Shown here: in pieces, positions 16,195 to 22,811 of the stretch | How the letters are laid out: each line of letters begins with the position of its first letter | Numbering within the stretch: position 1 is the stretch's first letter | Origin: Candidatus Manganitrophus morganii | Lineage (GTDB): Bacteria; Nitrospirota; Nitrospiria; SBBL01; Manganitrophaceae | Length of the DNA: 64,000 bases | Reading direction: 5' to 3' | Assembly: GCA_021651055.1 (NCBI GenBank) | Contig: JAJHOH010000001.1 | Location: forward strand, 2,480,001 to 2,544,000 | Notes under the pieces: generated by a model | The model's input: only the letters and a program-made list of their open reading frames with translations | The model's database searches: none | Told to the model about the DNA's origin: nothing | Made by a program: the position numbers and the translations under genes

Positions 16195-17385
16195 ATGAAA
16201 AAATATTATGGTCTGTTGGTAGCGTTACTCTTCTGTTCCTCCTGCGCGCATGGCATCAATGAGAAGGTCAGAACGGTGCCGAATCAAGCGCCGGCTTTCG
16301 GGCCTCCCACCAATGTCGGACTGCTGTTGAGCGCTACGGATGCCGGCGCCGAAGCCGTACAAACGTTGACATTTGATGTCCAACCAGGAGATTTCGAGAC
16401 GTATCAAGCCGTCATTACCTATCCCGCCGGGTTTACTTTTAACGGCTTTGGTACTCCCGGGACTCAGGTCGGGAGTTTTTCGGGAGATTTCTTTATTGAT
16501 CAGACAAATGACTTCACCATTCCCGTATTTTCAATCGATGATACTACCGCTTCCACCTCTTTTGGTCCGCCTGACGCCCTTGACCCCGCAGTGGATATCA
16601 TATTGGGTTATTCCACGACGAACGGAAAGCACATTTTTACCATCACGATCCCACTTGGAGGCGATGGTAATGCAACCACTGTTGCAGCCCCTTTCGCACA
16701 GCGGCTTTCTGCCGTCATCAACGCCGGTATTTTGACCAACCCGGCCACCTCCGGAACGTATACCGCCAGAGCTCTGATCACGTCGGTCGATCCGGACAAC
16801 GACGGTCCCAACGATCAAGCTGGAGAGGCTCCGGCGAGCTTGAATTTCAGCCAGGATATCGCAATCGGCGCCGGCGCGCCGTCGAACACCGCCCCGGCTG
16901 CTCCGGACCTTGTCTTCCCCGCCGACGGCGAAACGGGGGTCGGTACGGCCGTGACATTTAAGTGGAACGGGACAACCGATCCGGAAGGGGAGACGGTGAC
17001 CTATCAAATTCGCTATTGTCCCGATGCCGATTTCAACGGCTGTGATGAGGTGAACGTGGCGTCATCGAAGCCGCAATTGGCGCAGCAGACCGGCACGATG
17101 GCCGCTGCGGCGTCGCTCCTCGTGTTGGGGGTCGTCCTGATCGGCGGGGGAACGCGTCGGGGAAAGGGCGCTTTTCTCATCGCCTTTTTAATTGTCGCGG
17201 GGATGGTTCTCGGCTCGTGCGGCGGCAGGGGCGGGGGAAGCAGTAATGGGACCCTCCCGGTGAATGAGGTTACACACAACGCATCCAATCTGAGTCCGCA
17301 GACGACTTACTTCTGGAAAGTCATCGCGGAGGACAGCCAGGGAAAAACAACCGAGAGCGCAACGCGAAGCTTTACGACCCAGTAG
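16195..17385 (+). CDS. Lipoprotein with Fn3-like domain interrupted by two membrane segments
   Basis: 396 residues from MKKYYGLLVALLFCSSCAHG, with a lipobox-like CSSC (Cys17). Residues about 35-225 form an exported beta-rich domain. Residues 235-290 begin a fibronectin type III-like domain (APDLVFPADGETGVGTAVTF), whose closing strands appear at 370-396 (TTYFWKVIAEDSQGKTTESA). Between them lie two hydrophobic helices (about 302-319 and 325-341) separated by TRRGKG and ending in LGSCGGRGGG, itself lipobox-like. The frame is continuous. The insert looks like a sorting or anchoring module. AGAGGG lies upstream of the start. Function unknown. Confidence 0.7.
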   Translation: MKKYYGLLVALLFCSSCAHGINEKVRTVPNQAPAFGPPTNVGLLLSATDAGAEAVQTLTFDVQPGDFETYQAVITYPAGFTFNGFGTPGTQVGSFSGDFFIDQTNDFTIPVFSIDDTTASTSFGPPDALDPAVDIILGYSTTNGKHIFTITIPLGGDGNATTVAAPFAQRLSAVINAGILTNPATSGTYTARALITSVDPDNDGPNDQAGEAPASLNFSQDIAIGAGAPSNTAPAAPDLVFPADGETGVGTAVTFKWNGTTDPEGETVTYQIRYCPDADFNGCDEVNVASSKPQLAQQTGTMAAAASLLVLGVVLIGGGTRRGKGAFLIAFLIVAGMVLGSCGGRGGGSSNGTLPVNEVTHNASNLSPQTTYFWKVIAEDSQGKTTESATRSFTTQ

Positions 17386-17407
17386 TTCCGGCTTATTCCG
17401 GATGTAC

Positions 17408-18163
17408 TTAGCGGGCAAAAGGAGATAAGGCCTGGTTGCAGAGGGCTTCGGCGTTAAACCGGCAGATCCGGCATTTGTTGACCGAGCCGCTCGGTTCGGG
17501 CTCCCTTTTCCCCCGCCAGTAATCGACCGCCCAGCGCAGATCGCGCTCGGCGATCTGCGGACGGAACGGGAAGAGGTGAAGCGTGAACGATTTTTCTTGG
17601 CGGAGAATGGGGACCGCAGAGCGGAACGTTTTCGCCCGAAGTTGCTCCGTGACCTTCAGGAGCGTTCCGGTCAGATCGGTGGGGAGAAGCTTGACGTGAG
17701 GAATCGTCGCGGGGAAGATCGCGACCGCGCAAAGGAGAGAATCGACATCAAATCGATTCTGCTGGAGAAGCCAGCCGTAGAGGTTGGCCTGCGTTTGTTG
17801 CGAGGGGAAGAGAGTCGAGCGGCGCGAGAATTTAAATTCGACCAGCAGTGTGGCCGATTTCCCCTCCAATTGAACCAGGTCGGGCCGTCCCCAAATCGGG
17901 ATCTCCTCCCAGACCCCTTCCATCGGAAATTCGAAAAGCGTCAGGCTCTCCCCACGATGGAGCGAAGCCTCGATCTCCTCCCGGGTGACGGGGGTCGCCC
18001 CTTCTTCCAGCCGCGCATGGCCTTCGGCCCCGTGCTCCATCGCCGGAGAGGTCGGCTCCACCTCGGGGAACTGCATCGCAAGATCGACCTTCTTCTCGCA
18101 ATATCGCTGTTGCGAGAGGGTGGAGACCATCAGGATTTCTTGTTGATGTCGCAATCCGCTCAT
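17408..18163 (-). CDS. Cas4/RecB-like PD-(D/E)XK nuclease with probable Fe-S cluster
   Basis: 251 residues. The complete RecB/Cas4 motif series is visible: Cys22 (QRYCEKK), His49 (GAEGHA), Asp95 (GRPDLV), Glu109-x-Lys111 (LVEFKFS), Q...Y (QTQANLYGW, Tyr129), then Cys231, Cys234 and Cys242 (CRICRFNAEALC). One Cys upstream and three downstream is the arrangement that holds a 4Fe-4S cluster in Cas4 and AddB. It probably cuts or resects DNA. The start ATG at 18163 overlaps the pfkA stop (ATGA); the much longer open frame to 18682 is a shadow of pfkA. No CRISPR array or cas gene is in the window. Confidence 0.8.
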   Translation of the reverse strand: MSGLRHQQEILMVSTLSQQRYCEKKVDLAMQFPEVEPTSPAMEHGAEGHARLEEGATPVTREEIEASLHRGESLTLFEFPMEGVWEEIPIWGRPDLVQLEGKSATLLVEFKFSRRSTLFPSQQTQANLYGWLLQQNRFDVDSLLCAVAIFPATIPHVKLLPTDLTGTLLKVTEQLRAKTFRSAVPILRQEKSFTLHLFPFRPQIAERDLRWAVDYWRGKREPEPSGSVNKCRICRFNAEALCNQALSPFAR

Positions 18164-19239
18164 CGACCGAAGGAGATCCCGAGCGCTTCGGCGGCGCGGA
18201 CCATCTCCCCATCGGCCGGGACGAATTTCAGCCCCCGCGTCGCTTCTGAGAGGGGAACCGAGCAAATCTCGTCTCCTTTCAAGCAGACCATCTCGCCGAA
18301 ACGACCCTGCGCAAAAAGGTCCATCGCGGCGACACCGAAGCGGGTCGCCAGGATGCGATCGTAGGGGGTCGGCGATCCGCCCCGCTGAATGTGGCCGAGC
18401 ACCGTGACCCGGACATCCATCTTGGTGCAGCTGCCGATCTCCTCTCCGACCTTGTTGCCGATTCCGCCGAGGCGCAGCGCGTAGCCGGTCTCGGAGCGTT
18501 TGATGACCGACATTTCCCCGCCGAGCGGTTTGGCCCCTTCGGCGACGACCACAATCGAAAAGCGGCTCCCCTGCTCGTAGCGCGCCACGATCTTCTTGCA
18601 AACCTGATCGATCTGGAACGGGATCTCCGGGATCAAAATCACATCGGCCCCCCCCGCGATGCCGGCCTCCAGGGCGATCCATCCGACGTAGCGGCCCATC
18701 AACTCGACCACGATCACCCGATGATGGCTTTCGGCCGTCGTATGCAGCTTGTCGAGCGCCTCGGTCGCCGTGTTCACCGCGGTTTGAAATCCAAAGGTGA
18801 CGTCGGTCGCCGGGATATCGTTGTCGATCGTTTTCGGAATGCCGATCGTCGGGACCCCCATTCTGTAAAGGTTATCGGCGATTTTTAAGGTCCCATCCCC
18901 GCCGATCACGATCAAGCCGGAGAGCCCGAGTTCCTCGACATTTTTTTTGAGTTCTCCTGAAAGATCGACCTGCTGCTCTTTCCCGTCGATCTTTTTCGTC
19001 ATCTCCATCGGGTTGATCGTGCTGGTGGTCCCCAGGACGGTGCCCCCCGTCGGGAGAATGCCGCGGATGGTCCAGGGGGTCATCGTCCTGACTTTGACCG
19101 GAGAGAGAAGCCCGTCGAAGCCCTCTTCGATCCCGAGCACTTCGCAATTGTATTTGACTTTGGATGATTTGACGATGGCGCGAATGACGGCATTGAGTCC
19201 CGGGGCGTCGCCGCCTCCGGTTAACACACCGATTTTCAT
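18160..19239 (-). CDS. pfkA: 6-phosphofructokinase, mixed-substrate type
   Basis: 359 residues from MKIGVLTGGGDAPGLNAVIR. The enzyme phosphorylates fructose-6-phosphate in glycolysis. The donor-specificity positions read GGDGT (Gly as in ATP enzymes) and PKTIDND (Lys as in PPi enzymes), the Gly/Lys combination of the long group III or mixed-substrate PFKs, so the donor cannot be fixed by sequence. MGRYVGWIAL and the catalytic TIDND loop are intact. It overlaps glgA upstream and the nuclease downstream by ATGA, implying translational coupling. Confidence 0.93.
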   Translation of the reverse strand: MKIGVLTGGGDAPGLNAVIRAIVKSSKVKYNCEVLGIEEGFDGLLSPVKVRTMTPWTIRGILPTGGTVLGTTSTINPMEMTKKIDGKEQQVDLSGELKKNVEELGLSGLIVIGGDGTLKIADNLYRMGVPTIGIPKTIDNDIPATDVTFGFQTAVNTATEALDKLHTTAESHHRVIVVELMGRYVGWIALEAGIAGGADVILIPEIPFQIDQVCKKIVARYEQGSRFSIVVVAEGAKPLGGEMSVIKRSETGYALRLGGIGNKVGEEIGSCTKMDVRVTVLGHIQRGGSPTPYDRILATRFGVAAMDLFAQGRFGEMVCLKGDEICSVPLSEATRGLKFVPADGEMVRAAEALGISFGR

Positions 19240-20717
19240 CGTTCCCCCCGTTTCTTATTGTGGATCCGCCGGTAAAGATTCAGGTATTTTTCGGCGGAGG
19301 CGTCCCACGCGTAATTGCCTTCCATCCCGTTCCGGATCAGGGCCCGCCACTTCTTTTTCTCTCTGAAAAGCGAGAGGGCGTTTTGGACTTGCCGAAAGAA
19401 GGCGGTTGCGGTGTACGCCTTGAATTTGAATCCGTTTCCCTTCAATGTATCCGGATCGAATTGGGTAATGGTGTCGTCGAGTCCTCCCGTCGCGCGGACG
19501 ACCGGCACCGTTCCGTAACGGAGACTCATCATCTGGCTCAACCCGCACGGCTCATACTTGGACGGCATCAGAAAAATATCGGCGCCAGCTTCGATGCGGT
19601 GCGCGAGAGGATGATCATAGGCGATCTTCACGACCGCCTGCTGCGGATATTCCTTTGCCAACGCTTCCAGCCGCATTTCATATTCCTTGTCGCCGTTTCC
19701 TAAAATGATCAATTGCGCCCCGGTCGCCATCATTCGATCAAAGGCCGAGACGATCAGATCAATCCCCTTCTGCTCGCTCAGCCGGCTGATCATCGTCAGC
19801 AGCGGAACGTCTTTCTGAACGGGGAGGCCGAGCTCCTTCTGGAGGGCGGCTTTGCATTTTTCTTTTCCTTGAATGGCCTTTGCGTCGTAGGCCGAGACAA
19901 TACAAGGATCGCGGGACGGATCCCACTCTTCAGTATCGATTGCATTTAGAATTCCAAAAAGATCTTTTCTTCGTTTTCGAAGAACCCCTTCTAAACGGTG
20001 TCCATATGCGGCCGTCTGGATCTCCTTGGCATAACGGGGGCTAACCGTCGAGAGGGCATCGGCAAAGACCAATCCACCCTTCAGAAAATTGATCTTTCCA
20101 TAAAATTCCAAAGCCTCATGGCTGAAATAGTCCCAGGGAAGATTGAGAAGATGCCAGTCGTAATGCCAGAAGATCCCCTGATAGCCGAGATTATGAATCG
20201 TGAATAACGTTGCGGTTTCCTGGAAAGAGGGCTCACTCGCATAAGCCGTTTTTAAGTAAACGGGGATGAGCCCCGTATGCCAATCGTGGCTGTGAACGAT
20301 CTGGGGGCGCAGATCGAGCGTTTTGGCCGATTCCAGAACGGCGCGTGAGAAGAAGACGAAACGCGCCGCGTTGTCGGTGTAGTCCCCTTCATTGGTTCCA
20401 TACAATCCGGGTCGATTAAAATAGGGATCGTTTTTGATGAAATAATATTGAACGCCGGCGAGTTCGTGAGAAAAAATCTCGCCCGTCTCAAGCCGGCCGG
20501 AGACCGGGACGGCGATCGTCTGTCCCGTCGATTTCAGGGGGAAACGGCTTTGATCAATCTGCGAATAAAAGGGGAGGAAGACGGAAACCGATGCGCCGCG
20601 GGCTGCCAACGCCTTCGAGAGGGCGCCGACGACATCGGCCAACCCCCCTGTTTTTGCATAAGGAGCCGCCTCAGAGGCCGCCATCATGATGTTTAATTTT
20701 CCTTCCACGGGGATCAT
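19236..20717 (-). CDS. glgA: Glycogen synthase (GT5)
   Basis: 493 residues. It transfers glucose from ADP- or UDP-glucose to glycogen. The N-terminal KTGGLADVV loop (KxGG nucleotide-sugar motif), IVHSHDWHTGLIPVYL and the C-terminal PSKYEPCGLSQMMSLRYGT motif are diagnostic of GT5. Length is typical. The start at 20717 has a poor Shine-Dalgarno; ATGs ten and eleven codons in, or a GTG at 20708, are alternatives, but the beginning LNIMMAASEAAPYAKTGG suits the family either way. It heads the glgA-pfkA-nuclease group. Confidence 0.93.
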   Translation of the reverse strand: MIPVEGKLNIMMAASEAAPYAKTGGLADVVGALSKALAARGASVSVFLPFYSQIDQSRFPLKSTGQTIAVPVSGRLETGEIFSHELAGVQYYFIKNDPYFNRPGLYGTNEGDYTDNAARFVFFSRAVLESAKTLDLRPQIVHSHDWHTGLIPVYLKTAYASEPSFQETATLFTIHNLGYQGIFWHYDWHLLNLPWDYFSHEALEFYGKINFLKGGLVFADALSTVSPRYAKEIQTAAYGHRLEGVLRKRRKDLFGILNAIDTEEWDPSRDPCIVSAYDAKAIQGKEKCKAALQKELGLPVQKDVPLLTMISRLSEQKGIDLIVSAFDRMMATGAQLIILGNGDKEYEMRLEALAKEYPQQAVVKIAYDHPLAHRIEAGADIFLMPSKYEPCGLSQMMSLRYGTVPVVRATGGLDDTITQFDPDTLKGNGFKFKAYTATAFFRQVQNALSLFREKKKWRALIRNGMEGNYAWDASAEKYLNLYRRIHNKKRGER

Positions 20718-21062
20718 GAATATTCTATCCGATGAGTTGATGCTATCTTAACCGTTTTGGTCGTCAAAGTCGATATGAGGAGTTACCCGTTCGATCCGGT
20801 TTATTCCGTAATGATGGGAAAGGGATAAAATAAAAGCGTTGCTTAAAGACAACAGATTTCGCCCGGCTCGTCTTTTTTTTACAACAACTCGCACTCGTGA
20901 TCTAAATTGCGGCACCGATCTTTTTTCTAACCGATTGTTTATGCAAATAAAATAAAATTCTCCGTGGGAAGGGGTTGGCATAGATGTTGCTTTTCCTCTC
21001 CGGGCAATGGTCATTATATCCCATATTGGAGATCAGGAAGGTTCGAGCGAGGTTTCTTACGA
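20718..21062. other. 345-bp divergent region between glgA and lpxC
   Basis: AT-rich in its middle part. The only strong element is the sigma-54-like site at 20975-20991. An 88-codon minus-strand open frame here (20748-21014) has no Shine-Dalgarno and no similarity I recognise. Confidence 0.45.
20975..20991 (+). promoter_or_regulatory. Sigma-54-like (-24/-12) promoter upstream of lpxC
   Basis: TTGGCATAGATGTTGCT: GG (-24) and GC (-12) are spaced exactly as in the sigma-54 consensus TGGCAC-N5-TTGCW, with mismatches only at the two bases after TGGCA. Transcription would start near 21002, about 60 nt before ATG 21063. Confidence 0.5.
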
Positions 21063-21986
21063 ATGATGAATGAAAAAACAATCCAAAACGAGGTATCCTG
21101 CTCTGGAATCGGCCTTCATTCCGGAGAAAAGATTCATCTAAGACTGATTCCCGCCGCCGAGGGGAGCGGGATCCTTTTCTGCAGAACAGATCTCGGCGGA
21201 GTTTTGATCCCTGCGAATGCTTCCCAAGTGGTTTCTACTCATTTGTCTACCACAATCGGGATGGAAGGAGCAACCGTCCAGACGATTGAGCACCTTCTGG
21301 CGGCGATCTCTGCTTTCGGCGTCGATAATCTCATCATCGAATTAGATGGTCCGGAGGTTCCTATTTTAGACGGAAGTGCGGCCCCTTTTGCCGAGCTTTT
21401 ATCAGCGGCTGGGGTTGTTCATCAAAAAAAGGCAAAAAGAATCGTCCAAGTGATCGAACCGGTGACCGTCTCGGAAAAGGGGAAACATGTCACCATTTCT
21501 CCGGCGTCCACCTTCGAAATCTCCTATCAGATCCAATTTGATCATCCGCTGATCTCGAGCCAGACATACCGTTATCAGCATAGCCCGGAAACCTTCATGA
21601 CCGAGATCGCTCCGGCCAGGACATTCGGGTTCCTGAAAGATGTCCAAATGCTTCAATCAATGGGGCTGGCCCGGGGGGGCTCGCTCGAGAATGCGATTGT
21701 CATTGGGGAGGAGCAGGTGTTAAATGAGGGGGGCCTTCGCTTCCCGGACGAATTCGTTCGCCACAAAATTCTCGATTTAATTGGAGATCTCTCGCTGCTC
21801 GGAATGCCGATCCTCGGTAAGATCGAGGCGGTTTGCTCGGGGCACCTGCTTCATTCAAGGCTGATTAAAGCGCTTTTACAAAACAATAAAGCCTGTAAAA
21901 TCTTGGGCGCCGGTCCCGCGGTTGAACCACACAGGGTTCCTTCCCGACCGGTACCGATCTACTCGCCGCTCTCTTCAGCAATATAA
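21063..21986 (+). CDS. lpxC: UDP-3-O-acyl-N-acetylglucosamine deacetylase
   Basis: 307 residues from MMNEKTIQNEVSCSGIGLHS. This is the committed, zinc-dependent step of lipid A synthesis. The zinc-binding IEHLLAAI motif, DGSAAPFAELL, TFGFLKD and the C-terminal RHKILDLIGDLSLLG are present. Length is typical for a single-domain LpxC without a FabZ fusion. ATG 21063 and ATG 21066 are adjacent; the open frame upstream overlaps the promoter and is not used. Its presence supports an LPS-bearing diderm. Confidence 0.95.
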   Translation: MMNEKTIQNEVSCSGIGLHSGEKIHLRLIPAAEGSGILFCRTDLGGVLIPANASQVVSTHLSTTIGMEGATVQTIEHLLAAISAFGVDNLIIELDGPEVPILDGSAAPFAELLSAAGVVHQKKAKRIVQVIEPVTVSEKGKHVTISPASTFEISYQIQFDHPLISSQTYRYQHSPETFMTEIAPARTFGFLKDVQMLQSMGLARGGSLENAIVIGEEQVLNEGGLRFPDEFVRHKILDLIGDLSLLGMPILGKIEAVCSGHLLHSRLIKALLQNNKACKILGAGPAVEPHRVPSRPVPIYSPLSSAI

Positions 21987-21990
21987 TTCC

Positions 21991-22026
21991 AAAAAATAAA
22001 AAAACAGAGGGGCCCCGAAGGGCCCC
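21991..22026 (-). terminator. Rho-independent terminator of the HARE-HTH/microprotein transcript
   Basis: On the minus strand a 7-bp GC stem (GGGGCCC/GGGCCCC, 22009-22026) with a CGAA/TTCG-type loop is followed at once by a T-rich run (complement of the A-tract 21991-22004). It also lies after lpxC, but the T-run fits only minus-strand transcription. Confidence 0.8.
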
Positions 22027-22046
22027 CCATTCATTTCGATCTAACA

Positions 22047-22121
22047 CTATTTCTTTTTTGTCGCTTTTTTCTTTGTGGCGGTCTTCTTTTTTGTCGCCAA
22101 TTCTCTCTCACCCCCTTTCAT
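22047..22121 (-). CDS. 24-residue lysine-rich microprotein coupled to the HARE-HTH gene
   Basis: The ATG at 22121 overlaps the stop of the upstream gene (ATGA). The sequence is MKGGERELATKKKTATKKKA followed by TKKK and a TAG stop. Three near-perfect K(K)KAT repeats give an extremely basic peptide resembling eukaryotic H1-type or bacterial histone-like tails (AlgP, Hc1). A terminator follows 20 bp later, so it is the last reading frame of the transcript. Alternatively it is the product of a frameshift extending the HARE-HTH protein with a basic tail, since it lies in a different frame from it. Too short for most gene finders. Confidence 0.5.
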   Translation of the reverse strand: MKGGERELATKKKTATKKKATKKK

Positions 22122-22654
22122 GACCCAGCAGGGTTTTTTCCAAACAGGGTTTCCGGCCCTGTCTCCTCAACAAGCGTGAATGTATTCGGCGCAATTTTCT
22201 TGAAGCGCTTATCCCTTGAAAGGGAGATGGCGACCGAGGTCACAGGGGTCTTCCCCCTGATTCGAACACCCCCCTCCGTAAGTTTTTGATATATTTCTTT
22301 GGCATGGAGCGGCTTACCGGCCTCTTTTAAGAGCAAAAAGGTCCCCTGTGGGACGGAGAGTCCGGCATATTTGGTTTTTTCTAGAAGGATTTCTTTTGAA
22401 TGGTCATGGCCTTCGGCGGTTGGTTTGCCACCCTTCTCTTTTTCCGTTTCTGAAGTAAGTTGATTAGAAGGCTGGGCCCACTTGGCCTTTTCAATTTCGA
22501 CGCGGTAGAGTGTTTCGGCGAGCTCTAGGTATTTTTTGACAGTCTTAATTTCATCCTCAATTTTTTCACGTTTCTTTTGAAGCTCTTGTAGTTTCGACTT
22601 GTAAACGTGAATTCGCTGTTCAAGACCTGTAATAATATCTTTGAAGTCTTCCAC
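22118..22654 (-). CDS. Coiled-coil HARE-HTH domain protein
   Basis: 178 residues if started at GTG 22654. Residues about 5-65 form a coiled coil (VYKSKLQELQKKREKIEDEI), then a charged linker and a C-terminal HARE-HTH winged helix (GTFLLLKEAGKPLHAKEIYQ through SVAISLSRDKRFKKIAPNTF), the fold found in RNA polymerase delta and restriction-associated proteins. It is likely DNA- or RNAP-associated. An upstream ATG (22684) falls within the predicted -10 region and ATG 22675 overlaps it, while AGAGGT stands 6 bp before the GTG, so the GTG is preferred. A predicted strong promoter gives a leader of about 14 nt. Confidence 0.75.
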   Translation of the reverse strand: MEDFKDIITGLEQRIHVYKSKLQELQKKREKIEDEIKTVKKYLELAETLYRVEIEKAKWAQPSNQLTSETEKEKGGKPTAEGHDHSKEILLEKTKYAGLSVPQGTFLLLKEAGKPLHAKEIYQKLTEGGVRIRGKTPVTSVAISLSRDKRFKKIAPNTFTLVEETGPETLFGKNPAGS

Positions 22655-22674
22655 TGTAACACCTCTATAGAACA

Positions 22675-22703
22675 TGTATAGCACATAGAATAATTACAGT
22701 CAA
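22675..22703 (-). promoter_or_regulatory. Sigma-70 promoter of the HARE-HTH gene
   Basis: Minus strand: -35 TTGACT (22703-22698), exact 17-base spacer, -10 TATACA (22680-22675). The start near 22668 precedes the ribosome-binding site AGAGGT (22666-22661). The 22704-22811 flank is AT-rich and otherwise empty. Confidence 0.65.
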
Positions 22704-22811
22704 GACAAATTTATAGCCATGCTACTACTATTAATTTTATGAATGCTATATCTAAGGCTACTGTTTGTATACTATATATGGATGGGATGTTGACTTACTC
22801 TACCAATGAGC

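Noticed and set aside
17387-17402. Hairpin TCCGG-N6-CCGGA as bidirectional terminator
   Set aside because: Only five base pairs and no T-run on either strand; too weak to call.
17408-18163. CRISPR-Cas locus suggested by the Cas4-like gene
   Set aside because: No repeat-spacer array and no cas1/cas2 or effector gene anywhere in the window.
18164-18682. Long upstream reading of the Cas4-like nuclease frame
   Set aside because: It is an antisense-free shadow of pfkA in another frame (Arg/Gly-rich); the ATGA overlap gives a clean start at 18163.
20748-21014. 88-codon minus-strand frame in the glgA-lpxC gap
   Set aside because: It overlaps the sigma-54-like promoter, and lacks a ribosome-binding site and family resemblance.
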